From NCBI RefSeq assembly GCF_001905795.1, contig NZ_LIXJ01000012.1, positions 1 through 64,000 on the forward strand: DNA of 64,000 nt, read 5' to 3'. Made by a program: the position numbers and the translations under genes. Below the pieces are notes generated by a model. The model was not told where the DNA came from, searched no databases, and saw only the letters and a program-made list of their open reading frames with translations. Shown piece by piece: positions 34,592 to 41,887 of the stretch (position 1 is the first letter of the stretch; every line of letters begins with the position of its first letter). This stretch comes from Streptomyces sp. CB01580. GTDB lineage: Bacteria > Actinomycetota > Actinomycetes > Streptomycetales > Streptomycetaceae.

Positions 34592-34794
34592 TGCCTCCTC
34601 GCCAACAGTCCGGAGCCACGCCCGCTGCGGCGGCCTCTTACCGATCGATCGCTTGCCGGATCGGTACGCACCACGCCTGCACGGAATTCCTCCCGCCCTC
34701 GGTGCCGACTGGCGTCCGGGTGGTCTACGAGGTGTGCGACTGCCCCTGTCACTCGACGTCCAACCAGCCCGCGCCCGGGGAGGTGCAGCGATGA
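34591..34794 (+). CDS. Small Cys/His-containing hypothetical protein
   Basis: A 67-residue protein with Cys and His at ACRIGTHHACTEF-like positions and a C-terminal VCDCPCH, which could bind a metal. The ATG overlaps the previous stop by one base. The stop overlaps the next ATG (ATGA). Function unknown. Confidence 0.6.
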   Translation: MPPRQQSGATPAAAASYRSIACRIGTHHACTEFLPPSVPTGVRVVYEVCDCPCHSTSNQPAPGEVQR

Positions 34795-35015
34795 GGGGAC
34801 GGGCGCCCAGCGCTGCGCTGCCATCCACCATCGAGATCACCTCGACCACCGTGCGGCGCGGCGACGCTATCCAAGTCGGCGGCCGGGCATGTCGGGTGAG
34901 TGACCTGTGCCAACTGCCGCACGGCGCCAAGCAGCTGCTGTTCGAGACAGGTGAGCTGTTGACCATTCATGGGCGAACTCGGCTTGTCGCCATGCGAATG
35001 CTGAGAAGGGGGTGA
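34791..35015 (+). CDS. Small hypothetical protein, AICE accessory module
   Basis: A 74-residue protein, mostly beta by appearance (TIEITSTTVRRGDAIQVGGR, then ACRVSDLCQLPHGAKQLLF, then LTIHGRTRLVAMRML). The pattern resembles a small SH3-like barrel. ATG overlaps the previous stop; the next GTG follows 7 bp after the stop. It probably acts with the neighbouring GntR protein, because the same tiny protein precedes GntR genes in other Streptomyces in my recollection. Confidence 0.6.
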   Translation: MRGRAPSAALPSTIEITSTTVRRGDAIQVGGRACRVSDLCQLPHGAKQLLFETGELLTIHGRTRLVAMRMLRRG

Positions 35016-35022
35016 CCGAGCC

Positions 35023-35754
35023 GTGTCCTCTCGCCGTTACGGCATCGCCGGTGACCTCCGGCACCAGATCACGACCGGCCGCATCAAGGCCGGCGAACGC
35101 CTGCCGTCGGAGGCCGACTTGGCACGTCAGTACATGGTCAGCACGCCGACGTTGAGGAGTGCTCTCGCAGTGCTTGAGAGGGAAGGGCTCGTCGAGAAGA
35201 TCCACGGCAAGGGGAACTTCGTTCTTCGCCCCCGCCGCAAGATCACGTATGTCGGCGGATGGGGAACGCTGGATCCGTCGACTGCTGCGGACGCGGCTCT
35301 GCGCGTCACTGTCCGCAGAACCGAGATCCGGGCGCACGGACGCCTGACAACCCTGTTGAGGGTGCCGAGCGGCAGCCCGTTGACTGAGTACTTCTGCCTC
35401 AGCCATGAGGGGGAGTCGCCGCACAGCCTGGCCCACATCTATGTCCCGGGCGACCTGACGTTGACCCCAGCGTGCGGAGACGGATCCTCATGCGAGCGGA
35501 TGGCTATGGGCTTTGCCGTACCGAGCCCTCCGCCAGCCGAGGTCCGGGAGACGGTGTGTGCCCGGCTCGCGACGCCGGACGAAGCTTCGCTCCTTCAAAT
35601 CAGCTCCGCCGTGGCCGTTCTCGCGATCACGCGCGTTGCCGCAGACAGCGCCGGGCGCGTCATCGAAGTCGCGCATCTGGTGTTTCCAGGGAGTCGCGCC
35701 GATGCGGTCTTCACCACCCACCACGTGATCAACAAGAGGCGAACGCAAGGATGA
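35023..35754 (+). CDS. GntR-family regulator with UTRA-like domain (second)
   Basis: A 243-residue protein. The GntR winged helix is at residues 4-70 (YGIAGDLRHQITTGRIKAGE, RLPSEADLARQYMVSTPTLR, EKIHGKGNFV). A UTRA-like effector domain follows with DEASLLQISSAVAVLAITRV and GRVIEVAHLVFPGSRADAVF. The start is GTG. It is translationally linked to the small genes before and after it. It is distinct in sequence from the GntR proteins at 33155 and 38958, so the element encodes three separate GntR regulators. Confidence 0.85.
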   Translation: MSSRRYGIAGDLRHQITTGRIKAGERLPSEADLARQYMVSTPTLRSALAVLEREGLVEKIHGKGNFVLRPRRKITYVGGWGTLDPSTAADAALRVTVRRTEIRAHGRLTTLLRVPSGSPLTEYFCLSHEGESPHSLAHIYVPGDLTLTPACGDGSSCERMAMGFAVPSPPPAEVRETVCARLATPDEASLLQISSAVAVLAITRVAADSAGRVIEVAHLVFPGSRADAVFTTHHVINKRRTQG

Positions 35755-36053
35755 CAACCCGAAACGAACTGCGGCTTCTCCCGTGGCCGGGGCCGGAAGA
35801 CAAGCCCTGTTACCTCAGCACCGATGACAGAGACGGACACGTGTCCCGCCTGGCGGACAACATCGAGGCGGTGCAACTCGGCATGGCGGCCGAACTGCTG
35901 GAGCAGGCGTCAGAAACTCTCGGCGACGAGGACGCGGGCCTGGAGGATATGCGGCTGCTCGTGAAGGAACTGTCCGGGGCCCTGCGAGACGTGCTCCGGG
36001 TAGCGACCAGCCGGGGTCACCTCCTGGCGGTGAGTGAACCTCACCGCTCCTGA
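35751..36053 (+). CDS. Small hypothetical protein, last gene of accessory module
   Basis: A 100-residue protein. The ATG at 35751 overlaps the GntR stop (ATGA). Composition is acidic and helical (SRLADNIEAVQLGMAAELLE, LEDMRLLVKELSGALRDVLR). No known motif. A hairpin terminator follows at 36086. Confidence 0.65.
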   Translation: MTTRNELRLLPWPGPEDKPCYLSTDDRDGHVSRLADNIEAVQLGMAAELLEQASETLGDEDAGLEDMRLLVKELSGALRDVLRVATSRGHLLAVSEPHRS

Positions 36054-36085
36054 AGGACGAGTGGAAGCCTACCTCGTAGGTATAC

Positions 36086-36116
36086 GGCCCCTGACCAGGT
36101 GAAACGGTCAGGGGCC
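36086..36116 (+). terminator. Terminator of the small-gene module, duplicate of the attL-proximal one
   Basis: A perfect 11-bp stem GGCCCCTGACC/GGTCAGGGGCC with GTTGTG after it. The ~40 bp from 36085 match 32978-33018 with only about five differences, so the module at 33.0-36.1 kb is bracketed by near-identical terminators in the same orientation. From 36120 to 36408 I see no gene; the end (36355-36400) is AT-rich and holds the promoter and GAAAGGAA ribosome site of the cargo gene. Confidence 0.8.
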
Positions 36117-36408
36117 GTTGTGTTGCATGATGCCTGCCAATTACCGCGGATCTCTGAACGGGGCATGGGCACCTTCTGATCCGTAGCTCTATGCAGGCCG
36201 GTCGCTAGAGGTCGTACCAGCTGGTTCAACCGACCACAGGGGCAGAAAAGGTTGGCAGCGGTTGCCGTAGTTGCGGTACTTCGTTGCTGTACTGCGCTGG
36301 TGACCGACAGCCAGTCGGTACGGACAGCACTCGCATGACATCGAAGCGGCTTGGGAAGTAAATAACCCAAATACCGATAACGGCAGCAGATGAAACGAAA
36401 GGAACACC

Positions 36409-38019
36409 ATGGCCCACCCTCCCCTTGACGGCTACAAAAGACTCCAGGAAATAGCCGGTCACGCCCCCGCAGAGCTCTCTATTTGGAATTCCGGAACAAC
36501 AGCGCTACACGCATTGCTGGCCTCAGTCTCCGTTCGATACCTGCGAGAAGCGCAAAAGGGGTCCCCCGGCGCACGAGACAGGGAAGATGGCGAGCCAGGC
36601 GGAGAAACTCGCGACTGGGCAAACATGACAGCCCACCTAATAAAGTGGGCTTTCCTGTATGGCGATTCATCAATCTCCGGCGAGCCCACCTTGCAGCAAA
36701 TAAACGAGGCGCTCGATCTAGCCCAAAAGTGGAGCGTAATTGAAATCGGCCTGGAAGGCGGGAAGTCGGGCCGCATCCGAGTGGAGCAGAAAGGAAAGGA
36801 GCTACTGATAGACCCAATCGCCAACCCATCCGTCGAGGTCCTCGATATGCTCCTCGAAGAGATAGATACAAAGAATGTAGACGAAAACACGGTTGGCCCA
36901 AGCTTGGAACCAGCCTACGCCTTCTTTCGCTCCCAACAAGGGCGCCGGGGCGTATACAGGAACCTACCAACCTGGATTGGCGGACTCTATATTCAGCACA
37001 TGAAGAACTATGTTTCGAATAAACCATGGGAGATGCCTCTGGATACCGATCTAGGGGGGTTGACGCTCAGAGAAGCTATTCCCCTCATGGGCACCCTCAA
37101 AGGAATGTCATTTCTTCAATTGACACTCTTTCGTGGCGAGCCAAACTTGGAAACTGCCTACCTGGCGATGCGTCCAGAGGCGCTCACGCGGTGGTTGAAG
37201 AGGTATAACCCCAAGAGTACCGTCATAGACAAGTTCATCGATCTATTCACCTATAGGGGTCCAGGCGGAAAGACACCTTACTCCGCTCCCATCATCCCGT
37301 GGGGCGACCAACTAGTAATGCCTTTCGCCTTGCTTGGAGACGGCCTTGAGGAGCGAATGATCCTTCGAGCCGCCGCATCGAATCCCAGCGCTTCCGGAAA
37401 GCTCGGAACTTCCCTTGGGCGCTTGTGCAACAAATGGGCATCGCGGCTAGGTGAGATACCGGGCGTCAAGGTCGCAACGGAAGTGAAGGTACTGGCGCAC
37501 AATCGCCGGAAAATTGGGGACCTAGACATCGTCGCTCTCGATCCCGACCGGAAGAGCGGGTTGATAGTTGAGGCAAAGTGGCCTATCGATGCGCGCGTCC
37601 TCGCGGATGCATGGAAACAAGAATCCGCAATAGATAAAGGGCGAGAACAGATTGAACGCCTCAAGAGTGAGATATCAGACGGCGCAATTGTGAGACTTCC
37701 GCAAGGCTGGCCGCAATTTTCCGATGTCGAGTGGACATGGATAGTCGGCACTGCTCGGTATTTGGATCCGCGTAGATCCTCTGATGGGCCGCCAGTCACT
37801 TGTCTTAGGTTGATCGAACAGCTGCTGCCAGCTACCTCTGTACTCGACTTGTTGCAGAGGCTCAAAGATTTTCCGTACCCGCAGGAGGGAAGGGAGTTTG
37901 CACTTTCTTGGAAGCGGGTGGTCGTAGGCGGAGTAACAGTGAAAGCGAGAATGATTGAGCTTCTTGCCACTACGCCAAGGGTGCCAACAGACAGGAGGCG
38001 TTCACGCGGCTGGACGTGA
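36409..38019 (+). CDS. AICE cargo: 536-residue protein with PD-(D/E)xK nuclease-like motif
   Basis: Large protein in a lower-GC tract with codons unusual for Streptomyces (many ATA, AGA, CTA, A/T-ending codons), hence recent transfer. Residues 1-340 show no domain I recognise; they contain TAHLIKWAFLYGDSSISGEP and a mixed helical region. Residues ~355-395 carry the restriction-endonuclease-fold signature: TEVKVLA, GDLDIVAL (Asp371, Asp373) and LIVEAKW (Glu388, Lys390). This arrangement (D, then ExK about 15 residues later on adjacent strands) is typical of PD-(D/E)xK nucleases. A stand-alone nuclease-like gene in an AICE cargo slot, with its own promoter, is a good anti-phage or anti-plasmid defence candidate. 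No partner methylase is present. Confidence 0.75.
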   Translation: MAHPPLDGYKRLQEIAGHAPAELSIWNSGTTALHALLASVSVRYLREAQKGSPGARDREDGEPGGETRDWANMTAHLIKWAFLYGDSSISGEPTLQQINEALDLAQKWSVIEIGLEGGKSGRIRVEQKGKELLIDPIANPSVEVLDMLLEEIDTKNVDENTVGPSLEPAYAFFRSQQGRRGVYRNLPTWIGGLYIQHMKNYVSNKPWEMPLDTDLGGLTLREAIPLMGTLKGMSFLQLTLFRGEPNLETAYLAMRPEALTRWLKRYNPKSTVIDKFIDLFTYRGPGGKTPYSAPIIPWGDQLVMPFALLGDGLEERMILRAAASNPSASGKLGTSLGRLCNKWASRLGEIPGVKVATEVKVLAHNRRKIGDLDIVALDPDRKSGLIVEAKWPIDARVLADAWKQESAIDKGREQIERLKSEISDGAIVRLPQGWPQFSDVEWTWIVGTARYLDPRRSSDGPPVTCLRLIEQLLPATSVLDLLQRLKDFPYPQEGREFALSWKRVVVGGVTVKARMIELLATTPRVPTDRRRSRGWT

Positions 38020-38056
38020 GGAGCGGACACGTCCCACTCGCGACGAACGCAACCTC

Positions 38057-38208
38057 AGCTCCCATCCCGTCCGCCGTCGACCCACACGCAGTGGAGCAGG
38101 CGTGGCCCCTGGTGTCCAGGTGGAGCGCGCCACTGCACGAACGACCTGGACACCAGGGGCCACGCCTGCTCGGCTTTGCCTGGGTCGACGGTGGACGGGA
38201 TGGGAGCT
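38057..38208. repeat. Inverted repeat with 65-bp arms (candidate clt or replication origin)
   Basis: Left arm 38057-38121 and right arm 38144-38208 are near-perfect reverse complements. The inner ~27 bp (AGCAGGCGTGGCCCCTGGTG and following) and outer ~30 bp match, with a mismatched patch of about 10 bp between, and a 22-nt centre (38122-38143). It lies in a 455-bp non-coding gap (38020-38474) next to the regulatory genes. Rolling-circle replicating actinobacterial elements have such structures as single-strand origins or as cis-acting transfer loci recognised by Tra. No coding frame is credible in the gap. Confidence 0.75.
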
Positions 38209-38474
38209 CCCCGCAACCACCCACGGATCCGCACCCGGCAGCGTTTCCCCCCGGCTCCCGGTGCCGGCCGATCCCCCGCCGGAGGCATCGTCTTTGACGG
38301 CGAGTTGAGCAGTGCGGTTGCCCCCTTCACAGCCCCGGCCCCAACCACATGGGCGCGCGTCGGCGGCGGCAGCGCCGAGCGGGCCGGAGGCATGAGCGCG
38401 GGCGCAGCCAGAGCCGGGAAGCGCGCCCGGCGGAGCGGAGCGCAGCCGGGTGCCTTGATGAAGTAGAGAAGGTT

Positions 38475-38927
38475 TTATCCCGCTGGGATGAGGTGCCTGC
38501 CGTCGTGGCTCCGTACGTGGGGGCCGTTGCAGTCCAGGGCGTCCAGGAGCCTGATCGCGTAGACCTCGGACATGCGCTCGCTGACCTCGTCGGGTGTGAG
38601 CCATGAGACAGCCGTGGATTCGCTGGAGGTGCGTTCGGTGCCACCGGAGGGCTTGCAGCGGAAGACCAGGGCCACAATGCCTCGGGTCAAGTTCTTGTAG
38701 ACACCGGTGAGTTCGTCTACCTCGACGTGGATGCCCGTCTCCTCCAGGACCTCGCGGGCCACGCCGGCCTCGGGGGTCTCGTCGAGTTCGAGGATGCCGC
38801 CGGGGAGTTCCCAGGTGCCGTTGTCGGCCCGGCGGATCGCAAGAAGGCGCCCGTCCTCGCGCACCACTACTCCAGCCACGGACACGGAGTGCAGGGGGGA
38901 CGGTGTCGCTTCCTGTGATTGACTCAT
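38475..38927 (-). CDS. Nudix hydrolase of the AICE (Pif-like candidate)
   Basis: A 150-residue Nudix protein. The Nudix box reads GGILELDETPEAGVAREVLE then ETG, with all catalytic Glu present. pSAM2 carries pif, a Nudix-motif protein that prevents redundant transfer between carriers; position beside the KorSA-like gene makes an analogous role plausible. No ribosome site precedes the ATG at 38927. Instead TATGCT lies on the minus strand seven bases before it, as expected of a -10 box for a leaderless transcript. ATG 38939 is an alternative start. The gene diverges from korSA across a shared operator. Confidence 0.85.
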   Translation of the reverse strand: MSQSQEATPSPLHSVSVAGVVVREDGRLLAIRRADNGTWELPGGILELDETPEAGVAREVLEETGIHVEVDELTGVYKNLTRGIVALVFRCKPSGGTERTSSESTAVSWLTPDEVSERMSEVYAIRLLDALDCNGPHVRSHDGRHLIPAG

Positions 38928-38937
38928 GTAGAGGAGC
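38920..38937. promoter_or_regulatory. KorSA-type operator between Nudix and repressor genes
   Basis: The sequence TGACTCATGTAGAGGAG resembles the two sites at 39789-39843 (ACTCAT-R-TA-M-A-K-GAG core). It overlaps the Nudix start codon and the presumptive leaderless promoter, so binding would shut off the Nudix gene and possibly the repressor gene itself. Confidence 0.6.
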
Positions 38938-38957
38938 ATAGGAGGCAGAGAAAGACT

Positions 38958-39737
38958 ATGGGAACTGCGGCAGGCAGGGGCGGGGCCGGCCCTCGATACG
39001 TGCAGATCGCGGACGAGATCGTGCAGCAGATTCGGGCGGGTGTCCTGAAGTCTGGTGACATGGTGCCGAGTGAATCTGAGCTGGTGGATCGCTATGGCGT
39101 GTCCGGTGGCACCATCCGCAAGGCCATGGTCGAAGTGCGGGCGAGCGGGCTCGTCGAGACCCGGCACGGCAAGGGCTCGATCGTGAAGAACCGGCCGCCG
39201 GTGCGGCACCGCTCCTCCGATCGGTTCCGGCGCTCGCTCCGGCAGGGAGGTCAGGCCGCGTACCTTGCGGAGTCCGCACAGTCCGGTGCTTCCGCCAAGG
39301 TCAGCGTCCTCTACATCGGGCCCATGGAGGCGCCCGAGGATGCTGCCCGACGACTGGGCGTCCCTGCCGGCACGCAGGTGCTGGCCCGTCGGCGTCTCTA
39401 CTTCCGCAACGGCACCCCCGTCGAGACCGCCACGTCCTACCTTCCCTGGGACGTGGTGAAGGAGATCCCGGAGCTGTTCGCCGAGAACCCCGGCGGCGGT
39501 GGCATCTACGCCCGGCTCGAAGACCACGGGCATGAGTTCGCGGAGTTCGTCGAGACGTTGCAGGCGCGTCCGGCCTCGAAGGGGGAGGCTTCGGAACTGG
39601 CGCTGAGCCCGGGTGCGCCGGTGGTTCATCTGATCCGGGAGGCTCGGACGACCGCGGGTCTCGTGGTCGAGGTGTGCGACACGCTCATGGCCGCTGACCA
39701 GTTCGTTTTCGAGTACCGGATCCCTGCCGCCGACTGA
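38958..39737 (+). CDS. GntR-family repressor, KorSA-like
   Basis: A 259-residue GntR/UTRA protein. The winged helix is at residues ~12-80 (RYVQIADEIVQQIRAGVLKS, PSESELVDRYGVSGGTIRKA, ETRHGKGSIV). The effector domain is at ~110-255 (LYFRNGTPVETATSYLPWDV, VVEVCDTLMAADQFVFEYRI). In pSAM2 the homologous KorSA represses pra and keeps the element integrated. Here three copies of a related operator flank the gene, one upstream and two downstream in front of the transfer genes. An AGGAGG sits ~12 bases before ATG 38958. Confidence 0.9.
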   Translation: MGTAAGRGGAGPRYVQIADEIVQQIRAGVLKSGDMVPSESELVDRYGVSGGTIRKAMVEVRASGLVETRHGKGSIVKNRPPVRHRSSDRFRRSLRQGGQAAYLAESAQSGASAKVSVLYIGPMEAPEDAARRLGVPAGTQVLARRRLYFRNGTPVETATSYLPWDVVKEIPELFAENPGGGGIYARLEDHGHEFAEFVETLQARPASKGEASELALSPGAPVVHLIREARTTAGLVVEVCDTLMAADQFVFEYRIPAAD

Positions 39738-39788
39738 TACCCGCTCAACTCCTCGCAGCCCGTCACGAGTTCTTCATCGTGGCGGGTT

Positions 39789-39843
39789 GACTCATGTACA
39801 GGAGTGATGCACTCTTCTTCATGTCACTCATATACATGAGTGA
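39789..39843. promoter_or_regulatory. Two KorSA-type operators in front of the transfer genes
   Basis: TCACTCAT-ATAC-ATGAGTGA at 39824-39843 is a perfect 8-bp-arm palindrome. A related imperfect copy, GACTCATGTACAGGAGTGATG, starts at 39789 and overlaps a TTGACT that could be a -35. TATACA inside the palindrome could serve as a -10. Repressor binding here should silence the gene at 39877 and the downstream tra/spd genes. Confidence 0.75.
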
Positions 39844-39876
39844 CGGAGTTCGGCATCTATAGAGGAGAGATCTGCT

Positions 39877-40233
39877 GTGCGTCAGATTCCCGTCGACACC
39901 TCCGCCGCGACCGTGATGGTCGCCAAGACCCCGCAGCCCAAGATCAAGGACCGTCGCACCGGCGAGATCGCCACCGACGTCGAGACCGGCGCGACGCTGA
40001 TGACGGTCGACGTGATGTTCGCGGCGAACGAGGAAGTGGAGATCCTGTCGATCACCGTCCCGGCGCCCGGGGTCACCGGCGAACTGTCCATGGGCACGCC
40101 GGTGGCGCTCACCGGCCTGATCGCCCGCCCCTGGGAGAACGACTTCAACGGCCAGAAGCGGCACGGCATCGCGTTCCGCGCGGTCGCGGTCACCTCGCTC
40201 GCCGACGCCGCGGCAAGGCCGAAGGCAGCCTGA
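39877..40233 (+). CDS. Conserved small AICE protein
   Basis: A 118-residue protein with beta-rich OB-fold-like appearance (GEIATDVETGATLMTVDVMF, VEILSITVPAPGVTGELS, GTPVALTGLIARPWEND). The GTG start has AGAGGAGAGA seven bases upstream. It is the first gene behind the KorSA-type operators and immediately precedes traSA (2 bp gap). Proteins of this size in this place are common in pSAM2-like elements. By location it might correspond to the replication activator Pra, but I cannot claim homology; a single-strand-DNA-binding role would also fit the fold. Confidence 0.75.
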   Translation: MRQIPVDTSAATVMVAKTPQPKIKDRRTGEIATDVETGATLMTVDVMFAANEEVEILSITVPAPGVTGELSMGTPVALTGLIARPWENDFNGQKRHGIAFRAVAVTSLADAAARPKAA

Positions 40234-40235
40234 CC

Positions 40236-41591
40236 ATGACCGGCTTCGTGGTCGCTCTGGTGCTGGTCGTCGTCGTCGCGGGTCTCCTGCGGTGGCGGCG
40301 CCCCGCCTGGTACTGGTTGACCTTCGGGGTCACGCTGGCGGTGGCGCGGGTCCTGGTCCGGTACAGCTCCGTCATGGACGCGTGCGGGCTGACCGTTCCA
40401 CCCGCCCGGTGGCGTCTCGCCCTGGCCCGAGCTGCCAACCGGCCGATACCGGAGCCCCGTCCACCGCGGATCCTGCGGCTGCGGCCGACCCGCACCGGTC
40501 TGGCTCTGCGGCTCAAGCTCCGCCCCGGACAGGATGCTTTCGACGTCGCCGCCGCTTCGGACCGGCTCCGGCACTCGTTCTCGATGCACGGTGTGACCTC
40601 GCGCGAGTTGTCCTCCGGTGTCGTGGAGGTGCGGATGACCGGCTACGACGTGCTCAAGAGGGTGCAGATGCCGGTCGAGACCGATAGTCGGCTGATGCGG
40701 GTGCCGGTGGCCCTGCGGGAGGACGGCTCGGTGCACTACCGCGACTACCGGGCGATACCTCATGCCCTCACCCTCGGCGCCACGGAGTCCGGCAAGTCCG
40801 TCTACCAACGCAACCTGGTCGCCGGACTTGCCCGGATGGACGTCGCCCTCGTCGGTATCGACTGCAAGAAAGGGGTCGAGCTGTTTCCGCTGGCCCGCCG
40901 GTTCTCCGCGCTGGCCGACAACCCGGACACCGCCGCCGAACTGCTCGACGCGCTCGTGGCCCGGATGGAAGGCGTGTACCAACTCATTCGTGCGGAGCAG
41001 CGGATCACCGCTGATGTGCCGGACGCAGAGATTGCCGCCGATATCTGGGACCTGCCCGAACATCTGCGTCCGATCCCGGTCGTCGTCCTGGTCGACGAGG
41101 TCGCCGAACTGGCCCTGTACGCCAACAAGGAGGAGGAGAAGCGGCGGGACCGTGTCATCACCGCCTTGGTCCGACTCGCCCAACTCGGCCGTGCGGCCGG
41201 CATCTACCTCGAAATCTGCGGGCAGCGCTTCGGCTCTGAACTCGGCAAGGGCATCACCATGCTTCGCGCCCAGCTCACCGGCCGTACCGCCCACCGTGTC
41301 AACGACGAGACATCCGCCAACATGGCCTTCGGCGACATCTCACCGGACGCAGTCCTCGCCGCTATCCAGATCCCGGCCGAGACGCGCGGGGTCGCCATCG
41401 CGGGCGACTCATCCGGGGGATGGCACCGCATCCGCGCCCCGCACACCTCGCTGCGCCAAGCCGTGAATCTCTGCAACCGGTACGCCGAGCGGACGCCGGA
41501 TCTGCCTGAGCTGGCCCCGTTCCGGCCCGTCTTGCCCGGCAACGCCGACAGTCCCACATCGGCGGCCAAGCCTATTCCGGCCTCCGCCTGA
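40236..41591 (+). CDS. traSA: FtsK/SpoIIIE-type conjugal DNA translocase (TraSA-like)
   Basis: A 451-residue protein. Two N-terminal membrane helices (VVALVLVVVVAGLL and WYWLTFGVTLAVARVL) lead to a motor domain with Walker A GATESGKS, Walker B VVVLVDEVAEL and the FtsK-like ICGQRFGSELGKGI and RTAHRVNDETSANMAFGD. In Streptomyces elements a single Tra protein forms a hexameric pump that moves double-stranded DNA between hyphae, recognising short repeats in a cis-acting locus. It is co-transcribed with the preceding small protein and the spread genes. Confidence 0.93.
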   Translation: MTGFVVALVLVVVVAGLLRWRRPAWYWLTFGVTLAVARVLVRYSSVMDACGLTVPPARWRLALARAANRPIPEPRPPRILRLRPTRTGLALRLKLRPGQDAFDVAAASDRLRHSFSMHGVTSRELSSGVVEVRMTGYDVLKRVQMPVETDSRLMRVPVALREDGSVHYRDYRAIPHALTLGATESGKSVYQRNLVAGLARMDVALVGIDCKKGVELFPLARRFSALADNPDTAAELLDALVARMEGVYQLIRAEQRITADVPDAEIAADIWDLPEHLRPIPVVVLVDEVAELALYANKEEEKRRDRVITALVRLAQLGRAAGIYLEICGQRFGSELGKGITMLRAQLTGRTAHRVNDETSANMAFGDISPDAVLAAIQIPAETRGVAIAGDSSGGWHRIRAPHTSLRQAVNLCNRYAERTPDLPELAPFRPVLPGNADSPTSAAKPIPASA

Positions 41592-41680
41592 TCTCTGCTC
41601 TTTCCGATTTCACCGGTCGGCGTGACCGCCTTCGCGCCAGGTCCCTACCCCCGCCATGCCTGATGAAGGGAGAAACCGCC

Positions 41681-41887
41681 ATGTGCCCGAACTTCGAAGA
41701 CATCGCCCGCACCGTGCTCCTGCTCGGCCAACTCGCCGTGTACGCCGACATGGACGGTGCCGACCTCGATTTCGTGGAAGCTGTCGGCCCGTCCCTGGCC
41801 ATCTCGCTGTCTGAGCCGCCGCCCGGCATGTTCCCGTCCGGTCCCGACCCCGACGGCGGTCCCATCCACCCCGGCGAGAACCCCTGA
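41681..41887 (+). CDS. Small acidic AICE protein
   Basis: A 68-residue protein (MCPNFEDIARTVLLLGQLAV, YADMDGADLDFVEAVGPSLA). The start at ATG 41681 is supported by GAAGGGAG eight bases upstream. The stop overlaps the next ATG by one base. It is probably part of the spread set; no known domain. Confidence 0.7.
   Translation: MCPNFEDIARTVLLLGQLAVYADMDGADLDFVEAVGPSLAISLSEPPPGMFPSGPDPDGGPIHPGENP

Noticed and set aside
36479..37027. Minus-strand frame inside the AICE cargo gene
   Set aside because: It overlaps the 536-residue gene completely and lacks start signals; antisense shadow.
38002..38604. Minus-strand frame across the large inverted repeat
   Set aside because: The frame is a by-product of the GC-rich repeat; it reads the same palindromic peptide twice and overlaps the Nudix gene.
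39882..41294. Long minus-strand frame opposite traSA
   Set aside because: Antisense shadow of traSA and its upstream gene; His/Asp/Gln-rich with no domain.
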